NCBI GenBank assembly: GCA_947632005.1
Contig: CANRNU010000008.1
Span: 1-64,000 of the forward strand
Length of the DNA stretch: 64,000 nt
Direction: 5' to 3'
Origin: an uncultured Oscillospiraceae bacterium
Lineage (GTDB): Bacteria; Bacillota; Clostridia; Oscillospirales; Oscillospiraceae
Shown: piece after piece, positions 9,192 to 17,385 of the stretch
How positions within the stretch are numbered: position 1 is the first letter of the stretch
How the letters are laid out: every line of letters begins with the position of its first letter
The notes under the pieces: generated by a model
Database searches by the model: none
What the model saw: only the letters and a program-made list of their open reading frames with translations
Told to the model about the DNA's origin: nothing
Program-made: the position numbers and the translations under genes

Positions 9192-9349
9192 ATACTACTC
9201 CTGTTCTGCCTGATTGATGCGACCTCGCATGGGGGTCTGTCATCCACCAAGGAAAAGTCAAATCAGATAAGTCCTGTGTCAGAGTATGGTCTGTGTCTTG
9301 GCTAAAGATGTGACACTGCGCTTGTACACAGGCACAACAACGGGCAGGG

Positions 9350-10393
9350 TCAATGGGCCTGCGTTCCGTTGGTTTTGCTTTTGGGAGCCGGATCCAGCTT
9401 CATTATCGTGATCAACACGACAGGCAGGTATAGCCGCAGTTTGAGCAGCCACACATAGGGTCGAATGAACAGAGGAAGCCCCTTAGACGATATGGCCTTT
9501 GTAAGTCCGGACTGGCGCAGCCGACAGGCGACCGCTCTTGTCGTGGGGAGCAAACTGCCGCAGCGGGAATACTCAAGGGATATCCCGCCGACGATCCTGC
9601 GCGTGAAAAACCCGCTGATCTGCCGGTCCAGTGCCGGGGAATGGCCGCCAAGGGTGGCGAGCATGTAATCCTGGGCCATTTTTAACTGTAGAAAATAATC
9701 CGTCCGATAATGGTGCAGGTTTGAGTTTTTTACCATCCGGTAGATATACAGCTGCTCATGCGTGATGTACATGGACTCGGCGTGCGTTGCACAGTCATAG
9801 ATCATGGCGACATCCTCGAAGACGGTGATGCGGTCGTCCGTGATAAAATGATCGACGAGCAGCTGCCGCTTTACCGCCTTGGACCAAAGCATACCGGGAA
9901 AGAGTTGGGTGCCAAGGGGCCGCCGGCGAAGGTCGCACAACATATAAGGATATATCTCCTGCTCCATCCGGGCCTTGTCGTAAAACCCTTCTTTTGCCAG
10001 AATGGGGTACTCTGTGGGTCTTGTGTCACGGGTGTGTTCAAAAACGACCATGTCCGGCTGGCCGTTGCTTTCAATGATCCCGTGCAGGGTCTCCAGCCAG
10101 TGAGGGACTACCCAGTCGTCTGCGTCCACAAAACAGATGTATGACCCCTGGGTGTGAGACAGGCCGTTCCGCCTGGCTGGCGTGGGTCCGGCATTTTGCT
10201 GGCGGATGACCTGTACCCGGCCATCCTTGGCGGCGTACTCGTCGCAGATGGCCTGGCTGCTGTCCGAGGAGCCATCATCTACAAGGAAAAGGTCAAAGTC
10301 AGAAAAACTCTGTGCCAGAATACTGTCTATGCACTGGTGAAGATATGGCTCTGCGTTGTATACAGGCACGATAATGGAGAAAAAGGGAGGCAT
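9350..10393 (-). CDS. family 2 glycosyltransferase (paralogue of the operon's last gene)
   Basis: 347 residues beginning FFSIIVPVYNAEPYLHQC, a standard GT2 start. VDDGS lies at 38-42 and the DxD motif (VDADDW) at 89-94. The whole length aligns with the GT2 protein at 3344-4366, including the middle region (MEQEIYPYMLCDLRR, VFEDVAMIYDC). The tail has the same short hydrophobic, basic segment (LWLLKLRLYLPVVLI-like), which could associate with the membrane. It starts 11 nt after the ATP-grasp gene at 10405, so the two are probably co-translated. Each of the two GT2 paralogues lies on the 3' side of ATP-grasp genes, which fits a duplicated block. The sugar it uses cannot be told from the sequence. 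Confidence 0.88.
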   Translation of the reverse strand: MPPFFSIIVPVYNAEPYLHQCIDSILAQSFSDFDLFLVDDGSSDSSQAICDEYAAKDGRVQVIRQQNAGPTPARRNGLSHTQGSYICFVDADDWVVPHWLETLHGIIESNGQPDMVVFEHTRDTRPTEYPILAKEGFYDKARMEQEIYPYMLCDLRRRPLGTQLFPGMLWSKAVKRQLLVDHFITDDRITVFEDVAMIYDCATHAESMYITHEQLYIYRMVKNSNLHHYRTDYFLQLKMAQDYMLATLGGHSPALDRQISGFFTRRIVGGISLEYSRCGSLLPTTRAVACRLRQSGLTKAISSKGLPLFIRPYVWLLKLRLYLPVVLITIMKLDPAPKSKTNGTQAH

Positions 10394-10404
10394 AGTCTAC
10401 TCCT

Positions 10405-11493
10405 TTACCATCGCAGATCAAAATACGGCGACAGCTGCGCACGGAGCCCATGCTGGGTGGTGAACTGAGGACCGATAAACTGGCCAGTACTGTTGCTCTC
10501 CACCACGATCCAGCCACCGTCGGTCAATGCCAGATCCCAGCTGATATACGGCTGCTCCGGATAGGACAGGGCGAGCTCCGAGGCCAGGGCCAACATCTCC
10601 TCCCAGCGGGGCACCCGAAAGCCGAGAAGTTGCGTACCGGTGTCTGGATGGACCAGCTCCCGCTCCAGGACCTCGGTGGTACCCGGGGTGGTGACGATCC
10701 CGTTGTCAGTATCCAAAAGACACACGAAGCCGCCCGCACCGCCGTTGTCCACGATGCTATCGCCCCGTCCGACGCGAAGGAATGTAAACAAGATATGAGC
10801 CTGACCGTCCATTGTGAAGGTAGCACAGCGGACAGTATTTACAGACTGGGGATGGAGCCGGGCCATGGCCTCACACTGGACGATGGGTTCCTCCAAGAGG
10901 ACCCGGTCCGACCGGTGTTGCTCAAGAAATGCGGAGGGAGAAAAGCCGCTGGCCGTATCGCAGAAGTGTACGCCATTGCCGCTGGAATCGTCCCGAGGTT
11001 TGATGAGAAAGCGCGGATGCTTTTCTACGAACTGGCGGAGATCCTCCTCTGTGGTGCCGTCATCGAGTTTGATGGCGTCACGGTGGTAGTATTTCTTGAA
11101 CTGTTCATAGGATCTCCATTTATCTCGGAGGACATTTTTGTCCTCGGCAGTTCCCAGTCGGTCGCAGACATCCTGCTTTTCAAATTCGTTGACAAATTCC
11201 ATCCGACCGGAGTGATTCAGTCTGGGGTAATCGAAAAGAAAATACTCATTGAAGGCACATACATACCGGACAGCGCAGTACCACATATCTCGTTTTAGAT
11301 GCCGGATATAGGCCGGATTAGCCTTTTGCTCCGGCGTGCAAAACAAGTCGATATTTTCCTGAGCGTGCCGGTGAAGCTCTCCGCCCTGCAGTCTGTCTGC
11401 CGCCCGGAGAAGGGGCGCGAGAAGATGTGCCGAAAAGGGAACTGCATCCACCACGTTCTGTCCTGCTCTTCTCATTTTTTCCGCGATTGACAT
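10405..11493 (-). CDS. sugar-transfer-associated ATP-grasp protein (type C)
   Basis: 362 residues from the ATG at 11493, which has AGGAGG 9 nt upstream; an in-frame extension further upstream carries no ribosome-binding site. The core residues are present: Lys 165 (FLIKP), SSGNG, Glu-Glu 201-202, SVNTVR 217-222, VDNGGAGGF, SWD 318-320 and VVESN (Glu 332, Asn 334). The N-terminal third differs from both the type A and type B copies, and the usual GWD is SWD, so this is a third subtype. The His-Pro after the Glu pair in the other copies is replaced (QCEAMARLHP). It lies between the type A gene and a GT2 gene. It is probably another acyl-ligase acting on the glycan or its precursor; a different substrate from types A and B is my inference. 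Confidence 0.8.
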   Translation of the reverse strand: MSIAEKMRRAGQNVVDAVPFSAHLLAPLLRAADRLQGGELHRHAQENIDLFCTPEQKANPAYIRHLKRDMWYCAVRYVCAFNEYFLFDYPRLNHSGRMEFVNEFEKQDVCDRLGTAEDKNVLRDKWRSYEQFKKYYHRDAIKLDDGTTEEDLRQFVEKHPRFLIKPRDDSSGNGVHFCDTASGFSPSAFLEQHRSDRVLLEEPIVQCEAMARLHPQSVNTVRCATFTMDGQAHILFTFLRVGRGDSIVDNGGAGGFVCLLDTDNGIVTTPGTTEVLERELVHPDTGTQLLGFRVPRWEEMLALASELALSYPEQPYISWDLALTDGGWIVVESNSTGQFIGPQFTTQHGLRAQLSPYFDLRW

Positions 11494-11600
11494 GATAGGA
11501 TTCCTCCTGGTGTGATATGTTCGGGCAGGGCTTCCGACCCGAAAGAAGACAGAGGTGCGGCATGACAGGGACAAAATGCCAGTGTGCCGGAAGACAGGAG

Positions 11601-12632
11601 TCAGGCTTGTCGGAGAAAAGCTTTCAGTTTTCTGTAAACGCCGTTGCCACCAAGCTGTATCAGAGTAACCATGGGATCATCATTTCCCTCGATGAGTTCT
11701 ACGCCGTCAGGCAGGACGGCCACGTCCCAGCCGACCCAACCGATGCGGGGAGAGACAAGGGCGGCCTTGGATACTGTGTCCAGAAGAATATCCCAGTGTG
11801 GGACTTGGAAGCCCGGCATGATCTGTCCGGAGGCGGGATGGCGCAGGTATTCGTTGCCGGAGAGGTCTGCGCCGGGGCCGGTGACGATGCCTGTGTCAAT
11901 GTCTAACGGATAGGCACAGCCGCCGGCATGAAAATTGTCCAGATGAGACCCAGCGCCACCTGCCCGCAGCCCAGCACCAACTGCCATGACCTGTCCTTTG
12001 AAGCGGGCGGTGACAATGCGCACAGTATTGACAGAAGAGGGATTTAGTGACGCCATATCCGGGTGTTGGACGATATATTCCTCCAACAGTGCCCCGCTGC
12101 TCTGGCATTCGGCGAAAAAGCTGTCGATGTCCAACTGTTCCCGGTGGCAGAGGGTCACACCCTTGCCCTGTGTGCCAGCGGGGAATTTTCTCAAAAACAT
12201 CGGGTGACGGTCAACGAAGGCACGGAACTGTTCCTGCGTACAATCCGGCGCGTAGAGCCACTCTCGCCTGATAAAAGAGCGAAAAGCCTGGTTGAATTGG
12301 TGTTTGTCCCAAAAGAGGTCAATATCCTCTCTGGTGAAATCCGGATCGAAATATTTCTTCTTCAACCGGCTGGCACCCCTGGACAGGAGAAATTCTCTCT
12401 TCTTTTTGAGAGAATAGTCATACAGGCGCAGCACCAGAAACTGTTCGAACTGGGAGCCGTAAACGCACTTGTGCATCGCGTAGGAAAGGAACATTCCTCC
12501 GGGAGTGCGGCCCGTTCGTTGTGCGACCGGTTTCAGTTCACGGCTATGCTGTTTAAACCAGAGCAGGGGATGGCGTACCGGATTTTCTGCTGTACGGTTG
12601 AAGTTGACAGAGGAAGAGGTGTTAGCTTGCAT
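11601..12632 (-). CDS. sugar-transfer-associated ATP-grasp protein (type A, copy 2)
   Basis: 343 residues from the ATG at 12632, 8 nt after AGGAG; a TTG two codons earlier is too close to that site. It is clearly a paralogue of 6039-7031: DKHQFNQAFRSFIRREWLY against DKYQFNQHFARFIRRDWLY, VGAGLRAGGAGSHLDNFHAGG against IGAGLRCGGAGQFVDNFHHGG, and IMPGFQVPHWDILLDTV against IMPGLQVPFWDELLDTV. Core residues: Lys 149, GTQGKG, Glu-Glu 184-185, SVNTVR 200-205, GWD 301-303, Glu 315 and Asn 317. FLRKF replaces FLVKP around the first ATP-binding Lys. The N-terminal 45 residues are variable. It follows the type B gene at 12692 by about 60 nt. It is expected to be a cytoplasmic ligase; substrate unknown. 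Confidence 0.82.
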   Translation of the reverse strand: MQANTSSSVNFNRTAENPVRHPLLWFKQHSRELKPVAQRTGRTPGGMFLSYAMHKCVYGSQFEQFLVLRLYDYSLKKKREFLLSRGASRLKKKYFDPDFTREDIDLFWDKHQFNQAFRSFIRREWLYAPDCTQEQFRAFVDRHPMFLRKFPAGTQGKGVTLCHREQLDIDSFFAECQSSGALLEEYIVQHPDMASLNPSSVNTVRIVTARFKGQVMAVGAGLRAGGAGSHLDNFHAGGCAYPLDIDTGIVTGPGADLSGNEYLRHPASGQIMPGFQVPHWDILLDTVSKAALVSPRIGWVGWDVAVLPDGVELIEGNDDPMVTLIQLGGNGVYRKLKAFLRQA

Positions 12633-12691
12633 GATCAATACTCCTTAGATGGTAAAAACTGCCACCAGATCAGGTGCCGAAGGCCCGAGCG

Positions 12692-13762
12692 TTACCGCCG
12701 CCCGAATACTTCGGCCAGCACCTCGTCAGTCAGGTCTCCGAAGATGGGGCCATTGGTGGCGTGGGCCGGGGCAGGGATCACATTGTACTCTACCAGGACA
12801 GGCTCCCCGTCGGTCGCCACAGCCATGTCCCAGCCGATCAGCTTAAAATGACTCATTTTAGCGGCGTGGTTACAGACGGCATCCAAAACGCGGTCATAGG
12901 AAGGGATCGTCACATCGGCGAACCGGATGCCATTCTCATAATGATCCGAGTAGCGGAAATGGTGATCCATCCCAAGCCTGTCCAACCTTCCATCTGGGAG
13001 AACAGTAGCCTTGAAACCGCCCTGGGAGGTGTTGTCTACCTCGCTGTCGGCGCCGCCTACCCGGAGGATGGCTGCCAGCACATGAACTTGAGTGCCGTGC
13101 AGGAAGGTGATGACCCGGACGGTGTTCAAAGACCCTGGATTGAGCCGGGCCAGGTCTGAATGCTGCGCCAGTTTTTCTTGTATGATGAAATTCCGGCCGG
13201 ATCGCCAGAGGATATCAAGAGCGTCTTGCTCAGACAGATCGTCACTGTCATAGAACTGAATGCCGTGGCCTTGGCCGCTGTTTACAGACGGCTTGACGAT
13301 GACACGTCCGTGGCCGTGGAGACAGGAGGCGGCCTCACCTTCAGTCAAAAGGTTCAGGGCGTCATCATAATACTCGCCGGCGATACGTTTGACCACTGTC
13401 ACGGGCCGGCGAATGTCCGGAAACAGGACGCTGTGCAGACATTTGTCCTGAAGAGCCTTGGCAAAGATTAGATTATTGTAATGAGGAATGATATGGGAAA
13501 ACCACATATCATCCGGAATATACTTTGGGCTGAAAGGCCGGTGCTCGTTGGCCAGCAGCTCGAACCAGTACCGTTTTGGCGTACGGGTCCGGAACTGCTT
13601 CCAGTAGGGACGGATGACAGAGCTGTATTCTGATGCTACCTTTAAGTTGGGCCCCAGTCCTTTTAGGTCCTGCCGGGCATCCTGCCGAGCCCCGCGAGCC
13701 AGAAGCCAGGTCTCCACGCCGGTATACAACCTATCATACATTGGGCGCAGCTTACTGCTCAT
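12692..13762 (-). CDS. sugar-transfer-associated ATP-grasp protein (type B, copy 2)
   Basis: 356 residues. It is a paralogue of 7074-8165, sharing RPYWKQF, KRYWFELL, KYIPDDMWFSHIIPHYNN and the end GPIFGDLTDEVLAEVF. Core residues: Lys 157 (VIVKP), SGQGHG 162-167, QEK 195-197, SLNTVR 211-216, VDNTSQGGF, IGWD 309-312, Glu 325 and Asn 327. Its ATG lies 11 nt inside the end of the GtrB-like glycosyltransferase gene, so translation is coupled. It begins the run of three adjacent ATP-grasp genes. The order B-A here and again at 8165-6039 shows that a two-gene unit was copied, or acquired twice, and then diverged. It may use a different acid from copy 1; this is inferred only from the divergence. Confidence 0.82.
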   Translation of the reverse strand: MSSKLRPMYDRLYTGVETWLLARGARQDARQDLKGLGPNLKVASEYSSVIRPYWKQFRTRTPKRYWFELLANEHRPFSPKYIPDDMWFSHIIPHYNNLIFAKALQDKCLHSVLFPDIRRPVTVVKRIAGEYYDDALNLLTEGEAASCLHGHGRVIVKPSVNSGQGHGIQFYDSDDLSEQDALDILWRSGRNFIIQEKLAQHSDLARLNPGSLNTVRVITFLHGTQVHVLAAILRVGGADSEVDNTSQGGFKATVLPDGRLDRLGMDHHFRYSDHYENGIRFADVTIPSYDRVLDAVCNHAAKMSHFKLIGWDMAVATDGEPVLVEYNVIPAPAHATNGPIFGDLTDEVLAEVFGRR

Positions 13763-14714
13763 TGGTCTGGTTCACCCTTTCCTCGTCGGGGGTCCGAATC
13801 ACTTGGCGGACCTGAAACTGAGGCATATTGCTCACAGTCATATAAATGCGACCGATATACTCCCCGCACAGGCCCAGCAGCATGATGATGACGCCGCCCA
13901 TGAACACGTCCACGGCAATGGAGGTGGTGAAGCCCGCGGCAATATTGGAGTTGAGGAGTTTTCGGATTACCATGACCATGGCCAGGATAAATCCGAACAG
14001 GGCGCAGATCAAGCCGATGAACATGGCCATACGCAGCGGTACGATGGAGAAGTTGGTAAAACCGGTCAGCCACAGTCCCAGCATCTTTTTCAGGGTATAG
14101 TTGGACTGGCCGGCGATCCGGTCCCGGTGCGCCATGTCCACGTTGGCGTACCGCAAGGCCACATGGGACAGATACCCGCCCATGGAGGGGAAGGGGCTCT
14201 TGTATTTTTTCAACGCATCTATAGCCATCCGGTTCATGGCGTGGTAGCTGGAGATGGCGATGTCCTTGGGTTTGGTGCCGTTGAGCTCCAGCACTTTGCC
14301 GTTGAGCCAGCTGGTGAAGCGCTTGAACCAGGAGTGGTGCTTGTGAGGGAACTTGGCGTACACCAGGTCGTACCCCTCCTCCACTTTTTCCACCAGTTTG
14401 AAGAGCTGGTCCGCCGGGTGCTGACCGTCGTCGTCCATATATACCAGAACGTCGCCGGTCACATAGGGGATGGCAGCCATTTTTGCGACCGTCTGGCCGA
14501 AGTTTCGGGACAGATTCACTCCGATGATCTTTCTGTCCTCCCGGCACAGTGCCTCGATCGCGTCAAAGGTATCGTCATTGGGATAGTCGTTGACCAGAAT
14601 GATCTGGTAATCGTACGCCGACTGGGCACGAAACACGTTCTGCAGTTCATGGACAACGGGACCAATGGTCTTGGCCGACCGATAACATGGAATGGCGACG
14701 GAGATCGTTTTCAT
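13752..14714 (-). CDS. GtrB/ArnC-like polyprenyl-phosphate glycosyltransferase
   Basis: 320 residues; AGGAGGT precedes the ATG. It has a GT-A domain ([14 protein letters not shown] start, [15 protein letters not shown], and YMDDDGQHP as the metal motif) followed by two membrane helices near 228-250 and 265-290, then a short cytoplasmic tail. This is the build of enzymes that put a sugar on undecaprenyl phosphate (GtrB, ArnC and DPM1 types). Such sugar-lipids feed membrane GT-C enzymes on the outer face, so this gene likely supplies the YfhO protein and/or the 720-residue membrane protein of the same operon. It overlaps the acyltransferase gene by 4 nt (ATGA) and the next ATP-grasp gene by 11 nt. 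Confidence 0.9.
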   Translation of the reverse strand: MKTISVAIPCYRSAKTIGPVVHELQNVFRAQSAYDYQIILVNDYPNDDTFDAIEALCREDRKIIGVNLSRNFGQTVAKMAAIPYVTGDVLVYMDDDGQHPADQLFKLVEKVEEGYDLVYAKFPHKHHSWFKRFTSWLNGKVLELNGTKPKDIAISSYHAMNRMAIDALKKYKSPFPSMGGYLSHVALRYANVDMAHRDRIAGQSNYTLKKMLGLWLTGFTNFSIVPLRMAMFIGLICALFGFILAMVMVIRKLLNSNIAAGFTTSIAVDVFMGGVIIMLLGLCGEYIGRIYMTVSNMPQFQVRQVIRTPDEERVNQTNEQ

Positions 14715-15448
14715 TTTTCCGTACCTCCTGAAAATTCATCTCGCAGAAACAACAGCCGCTCCAGACCTGCCATATCTGGCCAGGAGTTGAAAAGGTCGTA
14801 ATTTTGACGTATCACATCCGCGGGCAGTTCCCACCAACGGCTTTCCAGCAGCAGACGGACAGCGTGCTCATCAAAGCGTTTTTTGAGCGGACGCGCAGGG
14901 ACTCCCGCTACAATGGTATAAGGTTCCACATCGTGGGTGACAACTGCACCGGCAGCGATTACAGCTCCGGTCCCCACAGTGGCACCCCGTAAAATGCAAG
15001 CATTAGCACCGATCCACACGTCATTTCCGATGACACAAGGCTCCGTGAACCGGTCATACCCAGTCTTTTCCTCCGGCATCAGGCCGAAATCCTTATTGTC
15101 GTAGAGAAAGGAATGGGTGGTCAGTCGGGAGTAGTCGTGATTTGCTCCGCCGATGGACACATTCCAGGAAATGGAACAAAAGGCACCGATCTCCGCGTGC
15201 CAGATAACCGTACCTCGACCGGTATAGCTATATCGCCCCAGCTGGGCGCCATAGACCATGTTGTATCGCTGCAAAGCGGCACGCTCACCCAGTATGCAGT
15301 CAGATACCCGGGAGAAATCCCCGATGGTGGCGTGCTCCCCCATCGTAATGTTTTCTGCCCATACGCTGCGGTAGACGGCGGCGGTGACCGGACCGGTCAC
15401 ATTCCGGCAATGTGCATCCGGGGCAATGTAAAGACGATTTCTATCCAC
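14711..15448 (-). CDS. left-handed beta-helix (hexapeptide) acyltransferase
   Basis: 245 residues. Hexapeptide repeats run from about residue 15 to 185 ([49 protein letters not shown]), ending with the usual [16 protein letters not shown]. The catalytic His is in GGANHDYS. The pattern is that of CatB/xenobiotic and NeuD/WbbJ-type O- or N-acetyltransferases. In this context it could acetylate the 4-amino group made by the aminotransferase encoded upstream, or a sugar hydroxyl, using acetyl-CoA in the cytoplasm. It overlaps the GtrB-like gene by 4 nt and lies 1 nt after the ATP-grasp gene at 15450, so the three are tightly coupled. The acceptor is not determined. Confidence 0.85.
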   Translation of the reverse strand: MDRNRLYIAPDAHCRNVTGPVTAAVYRSVWAENITMGEHATIGDFSRVSDCILGERAALQRYNMVYGAQLGRYSYTGRGTVIWHAEIGAFCSISWNVSIGGANHDYSRLTTHSFLYDNKDFGLMPEEKTGYDRFTEPCVIGNDVWIGANACILRGATVGTGAVIAAGAVVTHDVEPYTIVAGVPARPLKKRFDEHAVRLLLESRWWELPADVIRQNYDLFNSWPDMAGLERLLFLRDEFSGGTEK

Positions 15449-15449
15449 G

Positions 15450-16643
15450 TCATTGCACCTCGATCTCTATCTGGGTCAAAAGCGCATCCAACCGTTGGCG
15501 GCAGTCGTCCGGGCTGTCCCCGGACACGATGACCTGTCCGATGCGGTCGCCGGTCTGGGAAAACGCGTGCACTTGATCGCCCTCCCGGACGAGCAGCCGG
15601 ACCTGGTGGACATTCTCAGGCAGGGGTTTCGGTAACCGGATGGAGTGAACGGTGCCGGTACGGGGAGCCTGAAGCATGGCAGCGGCGGCGGCCTGGGGTT
15701 GTGAGGGTCTGGCGGCAAAATAGCCGGACACATCCTGTCCTAAAGCAGCCATAAGTATCATTCGGTAATAGTCGACACCGTAATAGAGGCTTACTAACTC
15801 CGGCAGGCAAGTGGCACCTGCCCGTGCCGTAAGTTCGATAATACACGGCTCACCGTTGTGAAGGACAAGATCTACGTTGACAGCGCAGTTGTCGAATCCA
15901 CAGGCACCGACAGCCCGTTCTACTTCCGCGCGGATGCAGTAGCAAAGAGTTTCGTTCTGGTCCAGAGGCACGAAATGCCCCACGGGGATGTTGGCGCCTC
16001 CGACAGAAAGGAAAGACAGTGTTCCGTCCGGCAGAACAAAAAGGATGTTTCCGTTTTGCACGAAGGCTTCTGCGCCGATGTTCTCACCGGCGGCAAAGGC
16101 TTCCGCCAAACAGAAATCTTGACCAGAGAGCGCCAGAGCGTCCTGCATCGCTCTGCGAGCTGTCTCTGCATCACGGACTACATATACACCGTTACTTCCC
16201 TGCAAGTCCACGGCTTTTACCACCAGAGGAAGGCCAAGCGCAGCAATGGCACAGTCCAGATCGGACAAGCCCCGCAGTACCCGATATTCCGGGGTGCGTA
16301 TACTTCCCGCCGAAAAGGCCTTCTTCATTGCCAGCTTGTTCACGGATATTTCCGCCGCAGCCATACTGGGGCCGGGCAGGCCCAGCATATCGCAGGTGTA
16401 GGCCTGGGCGGGAAGGCATATCTCCGAACAGCAGGAGGTCACGCCGGACACAGCATATTGCTTCGCCGCTGCTGCGATGGCGGGCGGGTCAGTAATATCT
16501 GTATAGGAAACTACGTCCGCCGCCGGGATGCCGGGATAATCACCGGGGATGGTAGCCACGACGGTCCCCAACCCCATGGCCTTAGCGGCCTGTATGAGTG
16601 GGACCTGGGCCGGACCGGCGCCCAGTATCATGATCTTTTTCAT
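15450..16643 (-). CDS. ATP-grasp carboxylate-amine/thiol ligase (PurT/PylC-like)
   Basis: 397 residues. The N-terminal Rossmann-like preATP-grasp domain starts [24 protein letters not shown]. Then come a conserved NKLAMKKAF and the ATP-grasp domain with [16 protein letters not shown] (ATP-binding Lys and Gly loop), [16 protein letters not shown], and the metal-binding end [22 protein letters not shown]. This is the carbamoyl-phosphate-synthase-L/biotin-carboxylase branch, unlike the five shorter ATP-grasp proteins downstream. Relatives ligate amino acids or small acids. It lies between WbqC and the acyltransferase, next to the amino-sugar genes, so it may activate or attach an amino acid to the 4-amino sugar. 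That role is inference; no substrate can be read from the sequence. Confidence 0.85.
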   Translation of the reverse strand: MKKIMILGAGPAQVPLIQAAKAMGLGTVVATIPGDYPGIPAADVVSYTDITDPPAIAAAAKQYAVSGVTSCCSEICLPAQAYTCDMLGLPGPSMAAAEISVNKLAMKKAFSAGSIRTPEYRVLRGLSDLDCAIAALGLPLVVKAVDLQGSNGVYVVRDAETARRAMQDALALSGQDFCLAEAFAAGENIGAEAFVQNGNILFVLPDGTLSFLSVGGANIPVGHFVPLDQNETLCYCIRAEVERAVGACGFDNCAVNVDLVLHNGEPCIIELTARAGATCLPELVSLYYGVDYYRMILMAALGQDVSGYFAARPSQPQAAAAAMLQAPRTGTVHSIRLPKPLPENVHQVRLLVREGDQVHAFSQTGDRIGQVIVSGDSPDDCRQRLDALLTQIEIEVQ

Positions 16644-16656
16644 GGGGGACGTCCTC

Positions 16657-17385
16657 CTAATCCCTCCGGGGGAACTTCATATATTCCGGCGCCTTGGGCC
16701 CGGTCATGAACAGCAGGTCGAGAATGCTGACGTTGTGGGTGAATTCCCCGTGGAGCTGGGGATATTCCGGGTAACCGGCATAATCCATGTACGCCAGTTC
16801 GATCCCGGCGTTCTCAAATACCTCGTCCACGATATAATCCTTCGCCGCGGGACCGGACAGGTAGTAGTCCCCGCCAGCGGATCTCACCAGCGCCGCCAGC
16901 CGTTCCGTCTTTCCCTCGGCCAGCGTATAGTCACTGGACCAGGTAATCCTGGTGCCGATACCAAGTACGGCGCAAATCTCCGTGAGGAACAGGTGGTTGA
17001 TCTGGCTGAGCATTTCCATCCCCGCGGCCCGCTCGTACAAACTGGCAAACAAGGGCTCATAGACTTTAAAATAGGGGGCTTTCGCGTAGCTGTAGCGAAT
17101 GGCTTTCCAGTGGTCGGAAGTCCACTGGGAGCCGGTGACGCGAGTCTCGTTGATTTTCTGATAAAACTTTCCCTTGGTGTCCACGGGGATGGTTAACCAC
17201 TGCAGACCGCCCGTTGTCTTGATCTGATTGCGGTTGCGCCAGTCCCGGCGGGTGTACTGCATGTCATCGTAGAGGATGAACTCGTCCACCAGACCGATGA
17301 TGTCGAAATACCCCTTCCAGGGGATATAATTGGATTGTAGGATCGCGATTTTTTTCATAAGAATACGCTTTCTTGGGGCAATCAT
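16657..17385 (-). CDS. WbqC-family protein
   Basis: 242 residues. The family core begins at residue 10 with KKIAILQSNYIPWKGYFDIIGLVDEFILYDD and continues with YTRRDWRNRNQIKT and WLTIPV, the WbqC hallmarks. The first ATG overlaps the upstream stop (ATGA), which suggests coupling, but its GGAGG is only 1 nt away; the ATG at 17358 fits the family better and has only a weak AAG-type site, so the true start is open. WbqC proteins occur in O-antigen and capsule loci, often beside 4-amino-sugar genes. Their role is not well established, and modification of the amino sugar has been suggested. The neighbours here (aminotransferase two genes upstream, ATP-grasp ligase next) fit that idea. Confidence 0.85.
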   Translation of the reverse strand: MIAPRKRILMKKIAILQSNYIPWKGYFDIIGLVDEFILYDDMQYTRRDWRNRNQIKTTGGLQWLTIPVDTKGKFYQKINETRVTGSQWTSDHWKAIRYSYAKAPYFKVYEPLFASLYERAAGMEMLSQINHLFLTEICAVLGIGTRITWSSDYTLAEGKTERLAALVRSAGGDYYLSGPAAKDYIVDEVFENAGIELAYMDYAGYPEYPQLHGEFTHNVSILDLLFMTGPKAPEYMKFPRRD

